The notes: a model not told the origin generated them from the sequence alone. A stretch of 64,000 nucleotides of DNA from Flavobacterium poyangense (GCF_011751075.1 NZ_JAALLN010000017.1:36310-100309); one strand, 5' to 3'. Positions 7,868-17,008 are shown, numbered from the stretch's first letter. Numbers and translations are program-made.

Positions 7868-10138
7868 ATGAAAAAGCATTCCTCGAAAGCCTTGTTAACC
7901 GCGGCTTTATTTGTTGGGATTTCTTCTGTTTGGGCACAGCAAACGCCGCCTGCAACAGCAGCAAATCCAGTTAATAATTATAATTACCATGATGCGTTTG
8001 CACCGCATTTTTACACAAAAAATGGTACGCCGACACGCTCTGCAAGCGGTCAGCCAGGAGTTGAGTACTGGCAGAACAGGGCGGATTATCAGATAACCGT
8101 AAAATTAAATGGAGCAACAAATGAGCTTGTTGGTACAGACGAAATTACGTATACGAATAATAGTCCGGATAAGTTGTCATTTCTTTGGTTGAACTTAGAT
8201 CAGAATTTATTCAACGAAAGTTCAAGAGGAAATGCAGTAGTGCCTTTAACAGGAAGCCGTAATGGTGCTCAAGGGCAGATTTTTGATGGTGGAAATAAAA
8301 TTAAATCAGTAAAAATTATTTCCGGAGGAAAGACTAAAACTGAAACTGTTGCAAAATATATTGTTACAGATACCAGAATGCAAATTTTCCTTCCGCAGGA
8401 ATTAGCTTCAAAAGGAGGTTCTGTAAAGATTAAAATTGAATTTTCATTCATTGCTCCTTTTGAAGGATCAGACAGAATGGGAGTTTTAGAAACTAAACAC
8501 GGTAAAATTTTTACTATTGCACAATGGTACCCGCGTATGTGTGTGTATGATGATGTAAGAGGTTGGAATACTGCTCCATATTTAGGGGCTTCAGAGTTTT
8601 ATTTGGAGTACGGTAATTTTGACGTAAAAATTACAGCTCCTGCCAATCATTATGTAGTGGGTTCAGGTGAGTTGTTAAATGGGGCTGAAGTATTACCTGC
8701 AGCGCAATTTAAACGCTATAAAGAAGCTTCTCAGAGTGATAAAACAGTTATAATTCGTTCTGCTGAAGAAGTTGCGGCAACTGCTAACGCTAATGCAACA
8801 GGGGAAAAAACATGGCATTATCAAATTAAAAATTCTCGTGATTTTTCATGGGCATCTTCACCGGCTTTTATCTTAGACGGAGCAAAAATAAACTTACCTA
8901 GTGGTAAAAAATCATTGGCACTATCTGCTTATCCGGTAGAAAGTAATGGCAATGACGCTTGGGGACGTTCTACAGAATATGTAAAAGCATCGATTGAAAA
9001 TTATTCTAAGAGATGGTTTGAATATCCTTATCCGGCAGCAACAAATGTGGCAGGAAATGAGGGCGGAATGGAATATCCGGGAATTGTTTTCTGTGGATGG
9101 AAATCTAAAGGAGATGATTTATGGGGAGTTACAGATCACGAATTCGGTCATATTTGGTTTCCTATGATTGTAGGATCTAATGAGCGTTTATTTGCCTGGA
9201 TGGATGAAGGTTTTAATACTTTTATTAACTCAGTTAGTTCATTTGATTTTAATAAAGGAGAATACAAACAGAAACCAACTGACATGCACGAAGGTGCTGA
9301 AAGCTTAACAGGAAAGGATCTGGAACCTATTATGAGTTCACCTGATAATATGAAGGAAGCTAATATTGGGACACTATGTTACTTTAAACCTGGAGCTGGT
9401 TTAACAATTTTGAGAGAACAAGTTTTAGGAGAAGAGCGTTTTGACAAAGCATTGCGTACTTATGTAGAGCGTTGGGCTTACAAACACCCAACACCGGATG
9501 ATTTCTTCAGAACAATTGAAAATGTTGCCGGAGAAGACTTAAGTTGGTTCTGGAGAAGCTGGTTCGTAAACAACTGGCGTTTTGACCAAGGTATCAACAG
9601 CATTAAATATGTGAAAAATGATCCTGCAAAAGGGGTGATTATTACGGTAGAGAACTTTGATAAAATGCCTATGCCGATTGTTTTAGATGTGAAAGGAAAA
9701 AGCGGAAAAGTAACACGAGTGAAATTACCGGTAGAAATCTGGCAACGTAATAACGATTGGTCATTCAAACACAATTCTACTGAAGAAATTGAAAGCATTA
9801 CATTAGATCCTGATCATGTTTTTCCAGATTATAACACAAGTAATAATGTTTGGACAGCAGGAAAAGGGACCGTAGAAAAAGATGTTATTTTAGATGGTTA
9901 TTTAGGTACTTACATCACTAAAAATGCTCCATTAGCAATTGATTTTACAGAGAAAAATGGTACTTTGGGTGTAGAAATCACAGGTTATCCTAAGTTTACG
10001 GTTAAAGCTGTAGCGGAAGAAAAAGATACTTTCGAATCAAAAATGGCGGGATTAAAATTCAAATTTAATGAAGCCAAAACAGGATTTGATATGATTGTTT
10101 TAGGAAATGGACAAGTAATTCCGTTTACCAGAAAATAG
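7868..10138 (+). CDS. Secreted M1-family metallopeptidase
   Basis: A zinc aminopeptidase-type enzyme. The ATG at 7868 is preferred over the upstream ATG at 7754 because it is followed at once by a signal peptide (MKKHSSKALLTAALFVGISS, then VWAQ). The zinc site HEFGH lies near residue 424, with the third ligand Glu in WMDEGFNTF 19 residues after the second His; GGMEYPG near residue 399 replaces the GXMEN motif of classical aminopeptidases. The ~756-residue protein matches large periplasmic M1 peptidases of Bacteroidota. The C-terminal ~150 residues form an extra domain of unclear role. It is a single gene followed by a strong terminator. Confidence 0.92.
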   Translation: MKKHSSKALLTAALFVGISSVWAQQTPPATAANPVNNYNYHDAFAPHFYTKNGTPTRSASGQPGVEYWQNRADYQITVKLNGATNELVGTDEITYTNNSPDKLSFLWLNLDQNLFNESSRGNAVVPLTGSRNGAQGQIFDGGNKIKSVKIISGGKTKTETVAKYIVTDTRMQIFLPQELASKGGSVKIKIEFSFIAPFEGSDRMGVLETKHGKIFTIAQWYPRMCVYDDVRGWNTAPYLGASEFYLEYGNFDVKITAPANHYVVGSGELLNGAEVLPAAQFKRYKEASQSDKTVIIRSAEEVAATANANATGEKTWHYQIKNSRDFSWASSPAFILDGAKINLPSGKKSLALSAYPVESNGNDAWGRSTEYVKASIENYSKRWFEYPYPAATNVAGNEGGMEYPGIVFCGWKSKGDDLWGVTDHEFGHIWFPMIVGSNERLFAWMDEGFNTFINSVSSFDFNKGEYKQKPTDMHEGAESLTGKDLEPIMSSPDNMKEANIGTLCYFKPGAGLTILREQVLGEERFDKALRTYVERWAYKHPTPDDFFRTIENVAGEDLSWFWRSWFVNNWRFDQGINSIKYVKNDPAKGVIITVENFDKMPMPIVLDVKGKSGKVTRVKLPVEIWQRNNDWSFKHNSTEEIESITLDPDHVFPDYNTSNNVWTAGKGTVEKDVILDGYLGTYITKNAPLAIDFTEKNGTLGVEITGYPKFTVKAVAEEKDTFESKMAGLKFKFNEAKTGFDMIVLGNGQVIPFTRK

Positions 10139-10161
10139 AAAAGAATATAATAAAATGCTTA

Positions 10162-10197
10162 AAACCCGATAGTTGTAAAATGCTATCGGGTTTTTTT
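10162..10197 (+). terminator. Rho-independent terminator after the M1 peptidase
   Basis: An 11-bp GC-containing stem (10162-10172 with 10183-10193) around a 10-nt loop is followed by a run of T. It lies just downstream of the M1 peptidase stop codon. Confidence 0.85.
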
Positions 10198-10245
10198 GTG
10201 CTCAAAAATAACAATGGATTAAAAAAATGTTAGAATTTTATTTTT

Positions 10246-10278
10246 TTGTTTTGTAAATAAAAAAATAGTGTACTTTTG
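10246..10278 (+). promoter_or_regulatory. Promoter of the arginine operon
   Basis: TACTTTTG at 10271-10278 fits the -7 consensus. TTG triplets at 10246-10248 and 10251-10253 give spacers of 22 and 17 bp, both allowed. Predicted transcription start is near 10284, giving an untranslated or leader region of about 320 nt before the first long gene. Confidence 0.65.
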
Positions 10279-10283
10279 CATCG

Positions 10284-10605
10284 ATGAATAAAATAAGTTT
10301 AAATACAACTTCTTTGTCACGGACAAACTCTGCTAGTACTTCTCCCGAAGTACGGACACTATCTGTATAGTATCCACTGAGTTTTTCGTAGCGTATTTAT
10401 TTCTATTCATTTTTCATTTTGAAATCACATAAGTTGTCCATTGGACAAACCTATCCTAAAAGCACCTATTGTTTAAAATTGCCTCATAATCAACTTTTTG
10501 ATTTAGAAGGGGTTATCTTTATTTTGCTTACTTTTATTGGATTGATTTCTGGATTTCAAACTAAACAATACGTTTTAATTTTTAACTCTAACTTCAATTA
10601 TTGAA
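10284..10605 (+). promoter_or_regulatory. Structured leader of the arginine operon with a small peptide ORF
   Basis: The leader holds a 28-codon ORF (10284-10370, begins MNKISLNTTSLSRTNS) whose ATG falls at the predicted transcription start. Twelve of its 28 residues are Ser or Thr; both Arg codons are CGG, which should be rare in this AT-rich genome. A perfect 7-bp hairpin (10336-10342 with 10347-10353) ends one base before the second CGG codon, and a 5-bp hairpin (10358-10371) covers the stop. Further down TTGTCC (10434-10439) can pair with GGACAA at 10443-10448 or with the GGACAA near 10320-10325. This layout suggests attenuation or a leader-peptide switch. A 61-codon TTG-started frame at 10419-10604 is probably not coding. 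Confidence 0.5.
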
Positions 10606-11223
10606 ATGAAGATCTCTATTGTTGTAACTAAGGAAGAACATTTTAAGTATGCGCAGGAAATTTGCGATACGATAGAATCATCGGCCCTGTTAAGAGGTAC
10701 AGGGATTGCTAAAAGAACCCCTGAGTACATTCAGAAAAAAATGTCAAATGGAGATGCTATGATTGCTCTGGCAGATGGAAAGTTCGCAGGTTTTTGTTAT
10801 ATAGAAAGCTGGCAACACGGGAAATTTGTAGCTCATTCCGGTTTAATTGTACATCCCGACTACAGAAGTTTAGGGTTAGCCAAAAAGATAAAATCGAAGG
10901 TTTTTGATTACTCTCTGGAAAGATATCCGGAGGCCAAAATATTTGGTATTACTACAGGGTTGGCAGTAATGAAAATCAATTCAGACTTAGGTTATAAACC
11001 GGTTCCTTTCTCAGAACTTACAACAGATCCAAGTTTTTGGGCCGGTTGTAAAACCTGTACCAATTACGAAATCCTGCAAAGTAAAGAAAACAAAATGTGT
11101 CTTTGTACCGGTATGTTGTACGATCCAAAAGAGAAACAAAAAACTCCGGCAAAACACCCTTTTAACGAAAAAGTTCTTAATAGACTGAGAACCATTAAAC
11201 AAGCCTTATTTTTAAAAAAGTAA
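10606..11223 (+). CDS. GNAT acyltransferase heading the arginine operon
   Basis: A 205-residue GNAT protein, first gene of the operon and 4 bases ahead of argG. The acyl-CoA-binding segment is seen as AHSGLIVHPDYRSLGLAKKI. The C-terminal part has CKTC followed 13 residues later by CLC, a possible metal-binding quartet not usual in GNATs. No argA- or argJ-type gene is in the operon, so this protein is the best candidate for the first step, acylation of glutamate with acetyl- or succinyl-CoA. That role is inference from position; the GNAT fold is what the sequence supports. Confidence 0.8.
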   Translation: MKISIVVTKEEHFKYAQEICDTIESSALLRGTGIAKRTPEYIQKKMSNGDAMIALADGKFAGFCYIESWQHGKFVAHSGLIVHPDYRSLGLAKKIKSKVFDYSLERYPEAKIFGITTGLAVMKINSDLGYKPVPFSELTTDPSFWAGCKTCTNYEILQSKENKMCLCTGMLYDPKEKQKTPAKHPFNEKVLNRLRTIKQALFLKK

Positions 11224-11227
11224 CATT

Positions 11228-12421
11228 ATGAAAAAAGTTGTATTAGCTTATAGCGGAGGATTAGATACCTCGTATTGTTTGAAATATTTAAAAAACGAAA
11301 AAGGATACGAAGTTCATACTGTGCTTGTAGATACAGGAGGATTTGATGCAGAAGAATTGTCAGCTATTGAAAAAAGAGCCTACGAATTAGGAAGTGCGCA
11401 ACACGCCAACCTAACCATTGTAGATAAATATTATGATAAAGCCATAAAATATTTGATTTTCGGAAATGTATTAAAAAACAATACTTATCCGTTATCAGTG
11501 AGTGCAGAGCGTGTTTTTCAGGCAATTGAAGCCATAAAATATGCTAAAAAAGTAGGAGCAAGCGCCATCGCACATGGAAGTACAGGTGCAGGAAATGATC
11601 AGATTCGTTTTGATTTGATTTTTCAGACCATTGCTCCTGAAATTGAGATTATTACTCCGATTAGAGATTTAAAACTTTCTAGACAAGAAGAGGTAGATTA
11701 TCTGTCTAAAAATGGAGTGCATTATTCCTGGGAAAAAGCGCAATACTCTATTAATAAAGGACTTTGGGGAACAAGTGTTGGAGGAAAAGAAACCCTAACC
11801 TCAAGTCAGCCATTACCGGGTGAAGCGTATCCTTCTCAATTGCAAAAAGAAGGAGAAGAGAAAGTGACCTTGCATTTCGAACAAGGCGAATTAGTTGCAG
11901 TTAATGGTAAAACAGACAAACCATCAAATAATATCGTTACCCTCGAAAAACTGGCAAATGCTTATGCGATTGGAAGAGACATTCACGTAGGGGATACCAT
12001 TATCGGAATTAAAGGAAGAGTTGGTTTTGAAGCTGCTGCACCGCTAATTATCATTAAAGCACATCATTTATTAGAGAAACATACGCTCGGAAAATGGCAA
12101 CAATATTGGAAAGAGCAACTAGGAAACTGGTATGGCATGTTGTTTCACGAAGGTCAATTTCTTGATCCGGTAATGAGAAACATCGAAACTTTTTTACAAG
12201 ACACTCAAAAAACAGTAAATGGAGTAGTAACCGTTTCTCTAAAGCCCTATCATTTTTCTCTTGACGGAATTGAGTCTCAAAATGATTTAATGAACACCGG
12301 ATTTGGTCAGTATGGAGAAATGAACAACGCCTGGACGTCTGATGATGCAAAGGGATTCATTAAGATTTTAGGAAACGCTCAAAACATATTTTCATCTGTA
12401 AACCATTTAGATCATGATTAA
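11228..12421 (+). CDS. argG: Argininosuccinate synthase
   Basis: Joins citrulline and aspartate with ATP to form argininosuccinate, the penultimate step of arginine synthesis. The N-terminal ATP-binding loop AYSGGLDTSYCL is canonical, and STGAGNDQIRFD and SINKGLWGTSVGG match the substrate-binding segments. The length of 397 residues is normal. The 3' end overlaps argC by 8 bases, indicating translational coupling. Confidence 0.97.
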   Translation: MKKVVLAYSGGLDTSYCLKYLKNEKGYEVHTVLVDTGGFDAEELSAIEKRAYELGSAQHANLTIVDKYYDKAIKYLIFGNVLKNNTYPLSVSAERVFQAIEAIKYAKKVGASAIAHGSTGAGNDQIRFDLIFQTIAPEIEIITPIRDLKLSRQEEVDYLSKNGVHYSWEKAQYSINKGLWGTSVGGKETLTSSQPLPGEAYPSQLQKEGEEKVTLHFEQGELVAVNGKTDKPSNNIVTLEKLANAYAIGRDIHVGDTIIGIKGRVGFEAAAPLIIIKAHHLLEKHTLGKWQQYWKEQLGNWYGMLFHEGQFLDPVMRNIETFLQDTQKTVNGVVTVSLKPYHFSLDGIESQNDLMNTGFGQYGEMNNAWTSDDAKGFIKILGNAQNIFSSVNHLDHD

Positions 12422-13391
12422 TGTTGGAATAATTGGCGGTTCAGGCTACACGGCCGGGGAACTTATCAGAATAGCAATGTATCACCCCAATGTAAACCTG
12501 GATTTTGTTTACAGCACAACCAATGTGGGCAAACCACTTTCAGTGGCACACCACGATTTGATGGGTGATATTGAAATGAATTTTACCGACAAAATTAATC
12601 CTGATGTAAACGTTGTTTTTTTATGTCTTGGACACGGGAAATCTATTTCGTTTCTGAAAGAAAACAAGTTTGCTGGTCACACTAAAATTATTGATTTAGG
12701 TAATGATTTCAGATTGACGAAAGATGCTGATTTTGAAGGAAAACAATTCGTATACGGATTGCCTGAGTTGAATAAAACCGAGATTAAAAAAGCAAATCAT
12801 ATTGCAAATCCGGGTTGTTTTGCAACAGCGATTCAATTGGCTTTGTTGCCTTTAGCGAAGAATAAGTTGTTGAAAGGCGACGTTCATATTAATGCCACAA
12901 CAGGAAGCACAGGTGCCGGAGTTGGTTTAGCAGATACTTCTCATTTTAGCTGGAGAAACAATAATATGTCACATTATAAAGCTTTTGAACATCAGCATTT
13001 GGGAGAAATCAATCAGAGTGTCACACAATTACAGCCTGATTTTTCAGATGAATTGATTTTTGTTCCAAACAGAGGTGATTTTACAAGAGGAATTTTTGCT
13101 ACATTATATACCACATCAGATGAAAGTGTAGAAGATTTGGTTTCTAAGTATCAGGATTTCTATAAAAAAGAGCCTTTTGTAACGGTTACAACAACCAATA
13201 TTAATATGAAGCAGGTCGTACAAACCAATAAATGTATTATTAGCATATTAAAAAAAGGAAACCGGGTTTTGATTACATCAATTATTGACAATTTAACCAA
13301 AGGTGCTTCAGGTCAAGCGATCCAGAACATGAATTTGATGTTCGGATTAGAAGAAACCACAGGTTTACATATGAAACCAAGCGGATTTTAG
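12414..13391 (+). CDS. argC: N-acetyl(succinyl)-gamma-glutamyl-phosphate reductase
   Basis: NADPH-dependent reductase making the acylglutamate semialdehyde. It has the nucleotide-binding GGSGYTAGELIR at the N-terminus, the catalytic Cys in NPGCFATAIQL, and the later FVPNRGDFTRGI segment. At 325 residues it is of normal size. In an operon with a succinylornithine carbamoyltransferase its natural substrate may be the succinylated form, which sequence alone cannot decide. Confidence 0.96.
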   Translation: MINVGIIGGSGYTAGELIRIAMYHPNVNLDFVYSTTNVGKPLSVAHHDLMGDIEMNFTDKINPDVNVVFLCLGHGKSISFLKENKFAGHTKIIDLGNDFRLTKDADFEGKQFVYGLPELNKTEIKKANHIANPGCFATAIQLALLPLAKNKLLKGDVHINATTGSTGAGVGLADTSHFSWRNNNMSHYKAFEHQHLGEINQSVTQLQPDFSDELIFVPNRGDFTRGIFATLYTTSDESVEDLVSKYQDFYKKEPFVTVTTTNINMKQVVQTNKCIISILKKGNRVLITSIIDNLTKGASGQAIQNMNLMFGLEETTGLHMKPSGF

Positions 13392-13398
13392 AAAAAAA

Positions 13399-13468
13399 AA
13401 TGTTTCAGGTTTCAAGTTTCAGATTGCGTGCAGAACGTAAAACATGAAACCTGAAACCTGAAACCTTA
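13399..13468. repeat. Inverted heptad repeat between argC and argD
   Basis: Heptads of the type GTTTCAG/GTTTCAA (about 13402-13425) face their complement, heptads of GAAACCT (about 13446-13467), across a short spacer. The arms can form an imperfect hairpin. No open frame is interrupted. Confidence 0.65.
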
Positions 13469-13480
13469 AACAAAAAAGAA

Positions 13481-14620
13481 ATGAACTTATTTAACGTTTA
13501 CCCTTTATATAATATTACCCCTGTAAAAGCTATAGATTGTACAATTACAGATGAAAACGGAATCGAATATTTAGATTTATACAGTGGTCATGGTGTGATT
13601 TCTATCGGACACACTCAACCTGATTATGTCGCCAAACTGAAAAATCAATTGGATCATTTGGGGTTTTACTCCAATGCTATTCAGAATCCTTTGCAAGTTG
13701 AATTAGCTCAAAAGCTGGGAAAACTTTCCGGATTGGAAGATTATGAATTGTTTTTATGCAGCTCCGGAGCTGAGGCCAATGAGAATGCTTTAAAATTAGC
13801 TTCTTTCCATAACGGAAAATCAAGAGTGGTTGCTTTTGATAATTCATTCCACGGAAGGACTTCTGCCGCTGTTGCCGTTACAGACAATAAAAAGATTGTA
13901 GCGCCAATAAATGCCCAGCAGGAAGTGACTTTTCTTCCTTTAAATCAAATTGATTTAGTAGAAGCAGAACTTCAAAAGGGAGATGTTTCCAGCGTAATTA
14001 TCGAGGGGATTCAGGGAGTTGGCGGTTTGGATGAAGGAACAACCGAGTTTTTTAAAGCTTTAGAAGAGACCTGTAAAAAACACGATGTCGTTTTAATTTT
14101 AGATGAAGTACAATCGGGATACGGAAGAAGCGGAAAGTTTTTCGCCTTTCAACATCATGGAATTAACGCTGATATTATTTCAGTAGCAAAAGGAATGGGG
14201 AACGGTTTTCCGGTAGGAGCGATTTTAATTTCGCCAAAGTTTGAAGCAAGTTTTGGTCTATTGGGAACTACTTTTGGAGGAAGTCATTTGTCTTGTGCAG
14301 CCGGAATTGCAGTTCTGGATGTTATTGAAAAATTGGATTTGCAGAAAAATGTAAACGAAGTTTCGGCCTATTTTTCAGAACAAATCAAACAAGTTCCGGG
14401 GATCAAGCAAGTAAAAGGAAAAGGATTAATGCTCGGAGTTGAGTTTGATTTTGAAGTGGCAGCATTAAGAAAGAAATTGATTATCGAGAAACATATTTTT
14501 ACCGGAAGCGCAAACAATAAGAATTTGTTGAGAATTTTGCCTCCGTTAACGGTAAAAAAAGCAGATATCGATACCTTTATAGTAGCTTTAAAAGAAAGTC
14601 TAGAAGAACTTAAAAATTAA
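13481..14620 (+). CDS. argD: Acetyl/succinyl-ornithine aminotransferase
   Basis: PLP enzyme converting acylglutamate semialdehyde to acylornithine. Class-III aminotransferase signs: CSSGAEANENALKLA for phosphate binding, LILDEVQSGYGRSGKFFAF, and the PLP lysine in SVAKGMGNGFPVGA. The 379-residue length fits ArgD-type enzymes. It lies in operon order between argC and proA, separated from both by repeat-filled gaps. Confidence 0.95.
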   Translation: MNLFNVYPLYNITPVKAIDCTITDENGIEYLDLYSGHGVISIGHTQPDYVAKLKNQLDHLGFYSNAIQNPLQVELAQKLGKLSGLEDYELFLCSSGAEANENALKLASFHNGKSRVVAFDNSFHGRTSAAVAVTDNKKIVAPINAQQEVTFLPLNQIDLVEAELQKGDVSSVIIEGIQGVGGLDEGTTEFFKALEETCKKHDVVLILDEVQSGYGRSGKFFAFQHHGINADIISVAKGMGNGFPVGAILISPKFEASFGLLGTTFGGSHLSCAAGIAVLDVIEKLDLQKNVNEVSAYFSEQIKQVPGIKQVKGKGLMLGVEFDFEVAALRKKLIIEKHIFTGSANNKNLLRILPPLTVKKADIDTFIVALKESLEELKN

Positions 14621-14643
14621 TATTTTAATTTATTTTTCTTACC

Positions 14644-14676
14644 ACACCTGACAGGTTTTTAAAACCTGTCAGGTGT
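14644..14676. repeat. 16-bp perfect inverted repeat between argD and proA
   Basis: Two exact 16-bp arms (14644-14659 and 14661-14676), whose outer part reads ACACCTGACAGG, meet around one T. It could form a strong hairpin in the mRNA but has no T-run after it, so it reads as an intergenic palindromic repeat rather than a clear terminator. Confidence 0.8.
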
Positions 14677-14715
14677 AAAATATAAAACCAACCAAAAACC
14701 AACCAACTGTAAATC

Positions 14716-15912
14716 ATGAATCACCAACTCTCAATCGAAAAGCGGAATTTGGTTTTACTGTCGATGGCAAAGCTTGTCGAGCAGGAAAGAAACCAGATTA
14801 TTTTAACCAATCAGGCTGATTTAATGGCTTACGATGGCTCTGATCTTGCCATGGAGGAACGTCTGAAAGTTGATGATAAAAAGATTGATGAGATGATTTT
14901 ATCGTTAAATCAATTGGCCGCGCAGGATGATCCGGTTGGAGTAGAACGATTTCATTTTGTACATGATAACGGAATCAAAGTGATCAATAAAACAGCAGCT
15001 TTTGGTACAATATTGATCATTTACGAATCGCGTCCTGATGTAACTATTGAAGCAGGTGGAATTGCTTTTAAATCCGGGAATAAAATTTTATTAAAAGGAG
15101 GAAAAGAAGCATTACGGTCTAATTTGAAAATTGTGAGTTTATGGCACGAGGCTTTACAAGAAAATAAAGTTTCAAAAGATTGGGTGGAATATTTGAATTT
15201 TAATAGAGCTGAAACACAGGCTTTTTTAGAAAAACCAACACAAAAAGTAGATTTAATTGTGCCTCGTGGCGGTGAAAAGTTAATTGAGTTTGTAAAAGCG
15301 CATGCGACCTGCCCGGTAATCGTAAGTGGACGTGGTAACAACTTCGTTTATGTGCACAAAGAAGCCGATACCGATATGGCGCTGAAAGTAATCAGAAATG
15401 CTAAAACGTCTAAAATTTCGGCTTGTAATGCACTGGATAAGGTCTTAATAGATGTGCGATTACCAAATTTTGAAGGATTTGTTGCTTTGTTAATCGAGGA
15501 TTTGGTAGAAGCTAATGTTGAAGTCATAGTAGACAAGACATTAGATACGTTTAAAAATACAAGTCTTTTGAACGATGAAAATATTTGGTATGAAGAGTTT
15601 TTAGATTATAAAATTGTAATCGGAACCATAGATTCAGAAGACCATGCAATTGAAAAAATAAATAAATATTGCGGTGGACATTCCGCTTCAATTATTACCA
15701 GAAACGATGTTGTTGCACAAGAATTTATGGAGAATGTAGATGCAGCGGCCGTATATCAAAATGCATCAACCCGTTTTACAGACGGTGGACAGCTTGGTCT
15801 GGGTGGAGAATTAGCCATAAGCACTGATAAACTGCACCAAAGAGGACCAATTGGCTTACAGCATCTTGTAACCAATAAATGGTATATTTATGGGGAAGGA
15901 CAGATTAGATGA
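14716..15912 (+). CDS. proA: Gamma-glutamyl phosphate reductase
   Basis: Second step of proline synthesis: NADPH reduction of glutamyl-5-phosphate. Family signs are FGTILIIYESRPDVTIEAGG, KSGNKILLKGGKEA, the PRGGEKLIEFVK segment, SKISACNALDKVLID with the catalytic Cys, and the end GPIGLQHLVTNKW. The 398 residues match ProA. Its placement with proB inside the arginine operon joins two glutamate-consuming routes. Confidence 0.96.
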   Translation: MNHQLSIEKRNLVLLSMAKLVEQERNQIILTNQADLMAYDGSDLAMEERLKVDDKKIDEMILSLNQLAAQDDPVGVERFHFVHDNGIKVINKTAAFGTILIIYESRPDVTIEAGGIAFKSGNKILLKGGKEALRSNLKIVSLWHEALQENKVSKDWVEYLNFNRAETQAFLEKPTQKVDLIVPRGGEKLIEFVKAHATCPVIVSGRGNNFVYVHKEADTDMALKVIRNAKTSKISACNALDKVLIDVRLPNFEGFVALLIEDLVEANVEVIVDKTLDTFKNTSLLNDENIWYEEFLDYKIVIGTIDSEDHAIEKINKYCGGHSASIITRNDVVAQEFMENVDAAAVYQNASTRFTDGGQLGLGGELAISTDKLHQRGPIGLQHLVTNKWYIYGEGQIR

Positions 15913-16125
15913 TTGTTGATTTTAGATTTTAGATTTTAGATTGTAAAATGTAGATTGTAAAATGTAAAATGTCGAATGTAAAATGTCGAATGTAAATTAT
16001 AGTTTTTTACTTGGAATTTGGAATTTAAAAAATTGGAATTTTAATATAAAGTAGCTTTGCGAACCTTGCGATTGTAAAGGTCAAGTATATAAAAAAACTT
16101 TGCGCCCCTTGCGGTTAAACAGATC
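15913..16125. repeat. Heptad microsatellite and REP-like element between proA and proB
   Basis: From about 15915 to 15998 the DNA is a degenerate 7-bp array (ATTTTAG, ATTGTAA, AATGTCG, AATGTAA units). After it, two pieces of a repeat family resembling CTTTGCGAACCTTGCG lie at about 16054-16073 and 16100-16121; the same family forms the long hairpin at 43112-43172. No coding capacity is seen. Confidence 0.7.
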
Positions 16126-16887
16126 ATGACGAAAAAAAGAATTTTATTGAAAATAGGCAGTAATACGCTGACAAAAGAAACCAATCATATTTCGAGAGGA
16201 AAAATAGAAGATATCGGAATGCAGATTGCAGCTTTAAACAAAGAGTACGAATTTGTAATCGTAAGTTCCGGAGCTATCGCAGCTGCAAAACAATTTGTAA
16301 AACTCGAAAGTAAAGGCAAAGAAATTATGGTCAAACAAGCTTTGGCTTCGATTGGACAACCCCATTTAATGCGGATTTTTCATGAGAATTTTAGCGATTT
16401 GGGCTTATTGACCTCACAATGTTTGCTTTCGTATTCTGATTTTGAAAAAGAACAATCCAAAGTAAATATTGTAAATACGATAAACGTTTTAGTCGAGAAC
16501 AATTATATTCCGATTATCAATGAGAATGATACTGTTGCGACAGATGAAATTCAGTTTGGAGATAATGATAAACTGGCAGCATTGACAGCAGTACTCCTAA
16601 ATGTTGATATTCTGATTATTGCAACCAATACAAGCGGAATTTATACAAAGGATTCTATTCATAATGAGATACCGGAAACAATAAGATTGGTAGAAGATTT
16701 AAAGCTTTTGGAAAAAGAAATAGGAGAGTCTAAATCCTCACATGGAACAGGCGGGATGCAGTCCAAAATTGAAGCAGCGGGAATTGCAAAGGCGGCTAAT
16801 ATTGAGACTTGGATTATTAACGGATTAGAGGATAATTTTATTTTAAAGGCGTTGAAAGAGCAGATTCCGTTTACAAAGATCACGTAG
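16126..16887 (+). CDS. proB: Glutamate 5-kinase, short form
   Basis: First step of proline synthesis, phosphorylating glutamate. The amino-acid-kinase fold is clear: LLKIGSNTLTKE, VIVSSGAIAAAKQFV, PIINENDTVATDEIQFGDND and GTGGMQSKIEAAGIA. At 253 residues it lacks the C-terminal PUA domain of the E. coli enzyme, a known short form. Feedback inhibition by proline may differ. The stop lies 6 bases before the inverted REP that frames the next gene. Confidence 0.94.
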   Translation: MTKKRILLKIGSNTLTKETNHISRGKIEDIGMQIAALNKEYEFVIVSSGAIAAAKQFVKLESKGKEIMVKQALASIGQPHLMRIFHENFSDLGLLTSQCLLSYSDFEKEQSKVNIVNTINVLVENNYIPIINENDTVATDEIQFGDNDKLAALTAVLLNVDILIIATNTSGIYTKDSIHNEIPETIRLVEDLKLLEKEIGESKSSHGTGGMQSKIEAAGIAKAANIETWIINGLEDNFILKALKEQIPFTKIT

Positions 16888-16893
16888 AATGGG

Positions 16894-16942
16894 ACGCGGA
16901 TTGTACGGATTCGCTATCGCGAAGACGCGGATAAAAACGGAT
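16894..16942. repeat. Left arm of a 49-bp REP pair framing the GxxExxY gene
   Basis: The 49 bases here match the reverse complement of 17460-17508 at 43 of 49 positions. Each arm holds a small hairpin with stem TTCGC/GCGAA and a 4-nt loop (TATC here, GAGA in the right arm) flanked by CGCGGAT-type words. This is REPIN-like architecture. Confidence 0.8.
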
Positions 16943-16997
16943 TATTTTGGTTTATTATTTTTAAAGTCTAAAAAATGTAGTATATTTCATTCATTTT

Positions 16998-17005
16998 TAT
17001 TTTTG
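16998..17005 (+). promoter_or_regulatory. -7 box of the GxxExxY gene, 3 nt from the start codon
   Basis: TATTTTTG fits TAnnTTTG and ends three bases before the chosen ATG at 17009. It suggests the gene has its own promoter, inside the framing repeats, and a leaderless message. The -33 element was not clearly identified. Confidence 0.45.
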
Positions 17006-17008
17006 AAT

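Noticed and set aside
10419..10604. 61-codon frame in the arginine leader, TTG start
   Set aside because: It overlaps the structured leader, has a TTG start with no support and no family-like sequence; more likely part of the untranslated leader.
14644..14676. Terminator between argD and proA
   Set aside because: Strong hairpin but no T-run; argD and proA appear to belong to one operon, so it is recorded as a repeat.
16889..17008. N-terminal extension of the GxxExxY protein from 16889
   Set aside because: These 40 codons run across the left REP arm and do not look like the family; a -7 box lies just before the ATG at 17009.
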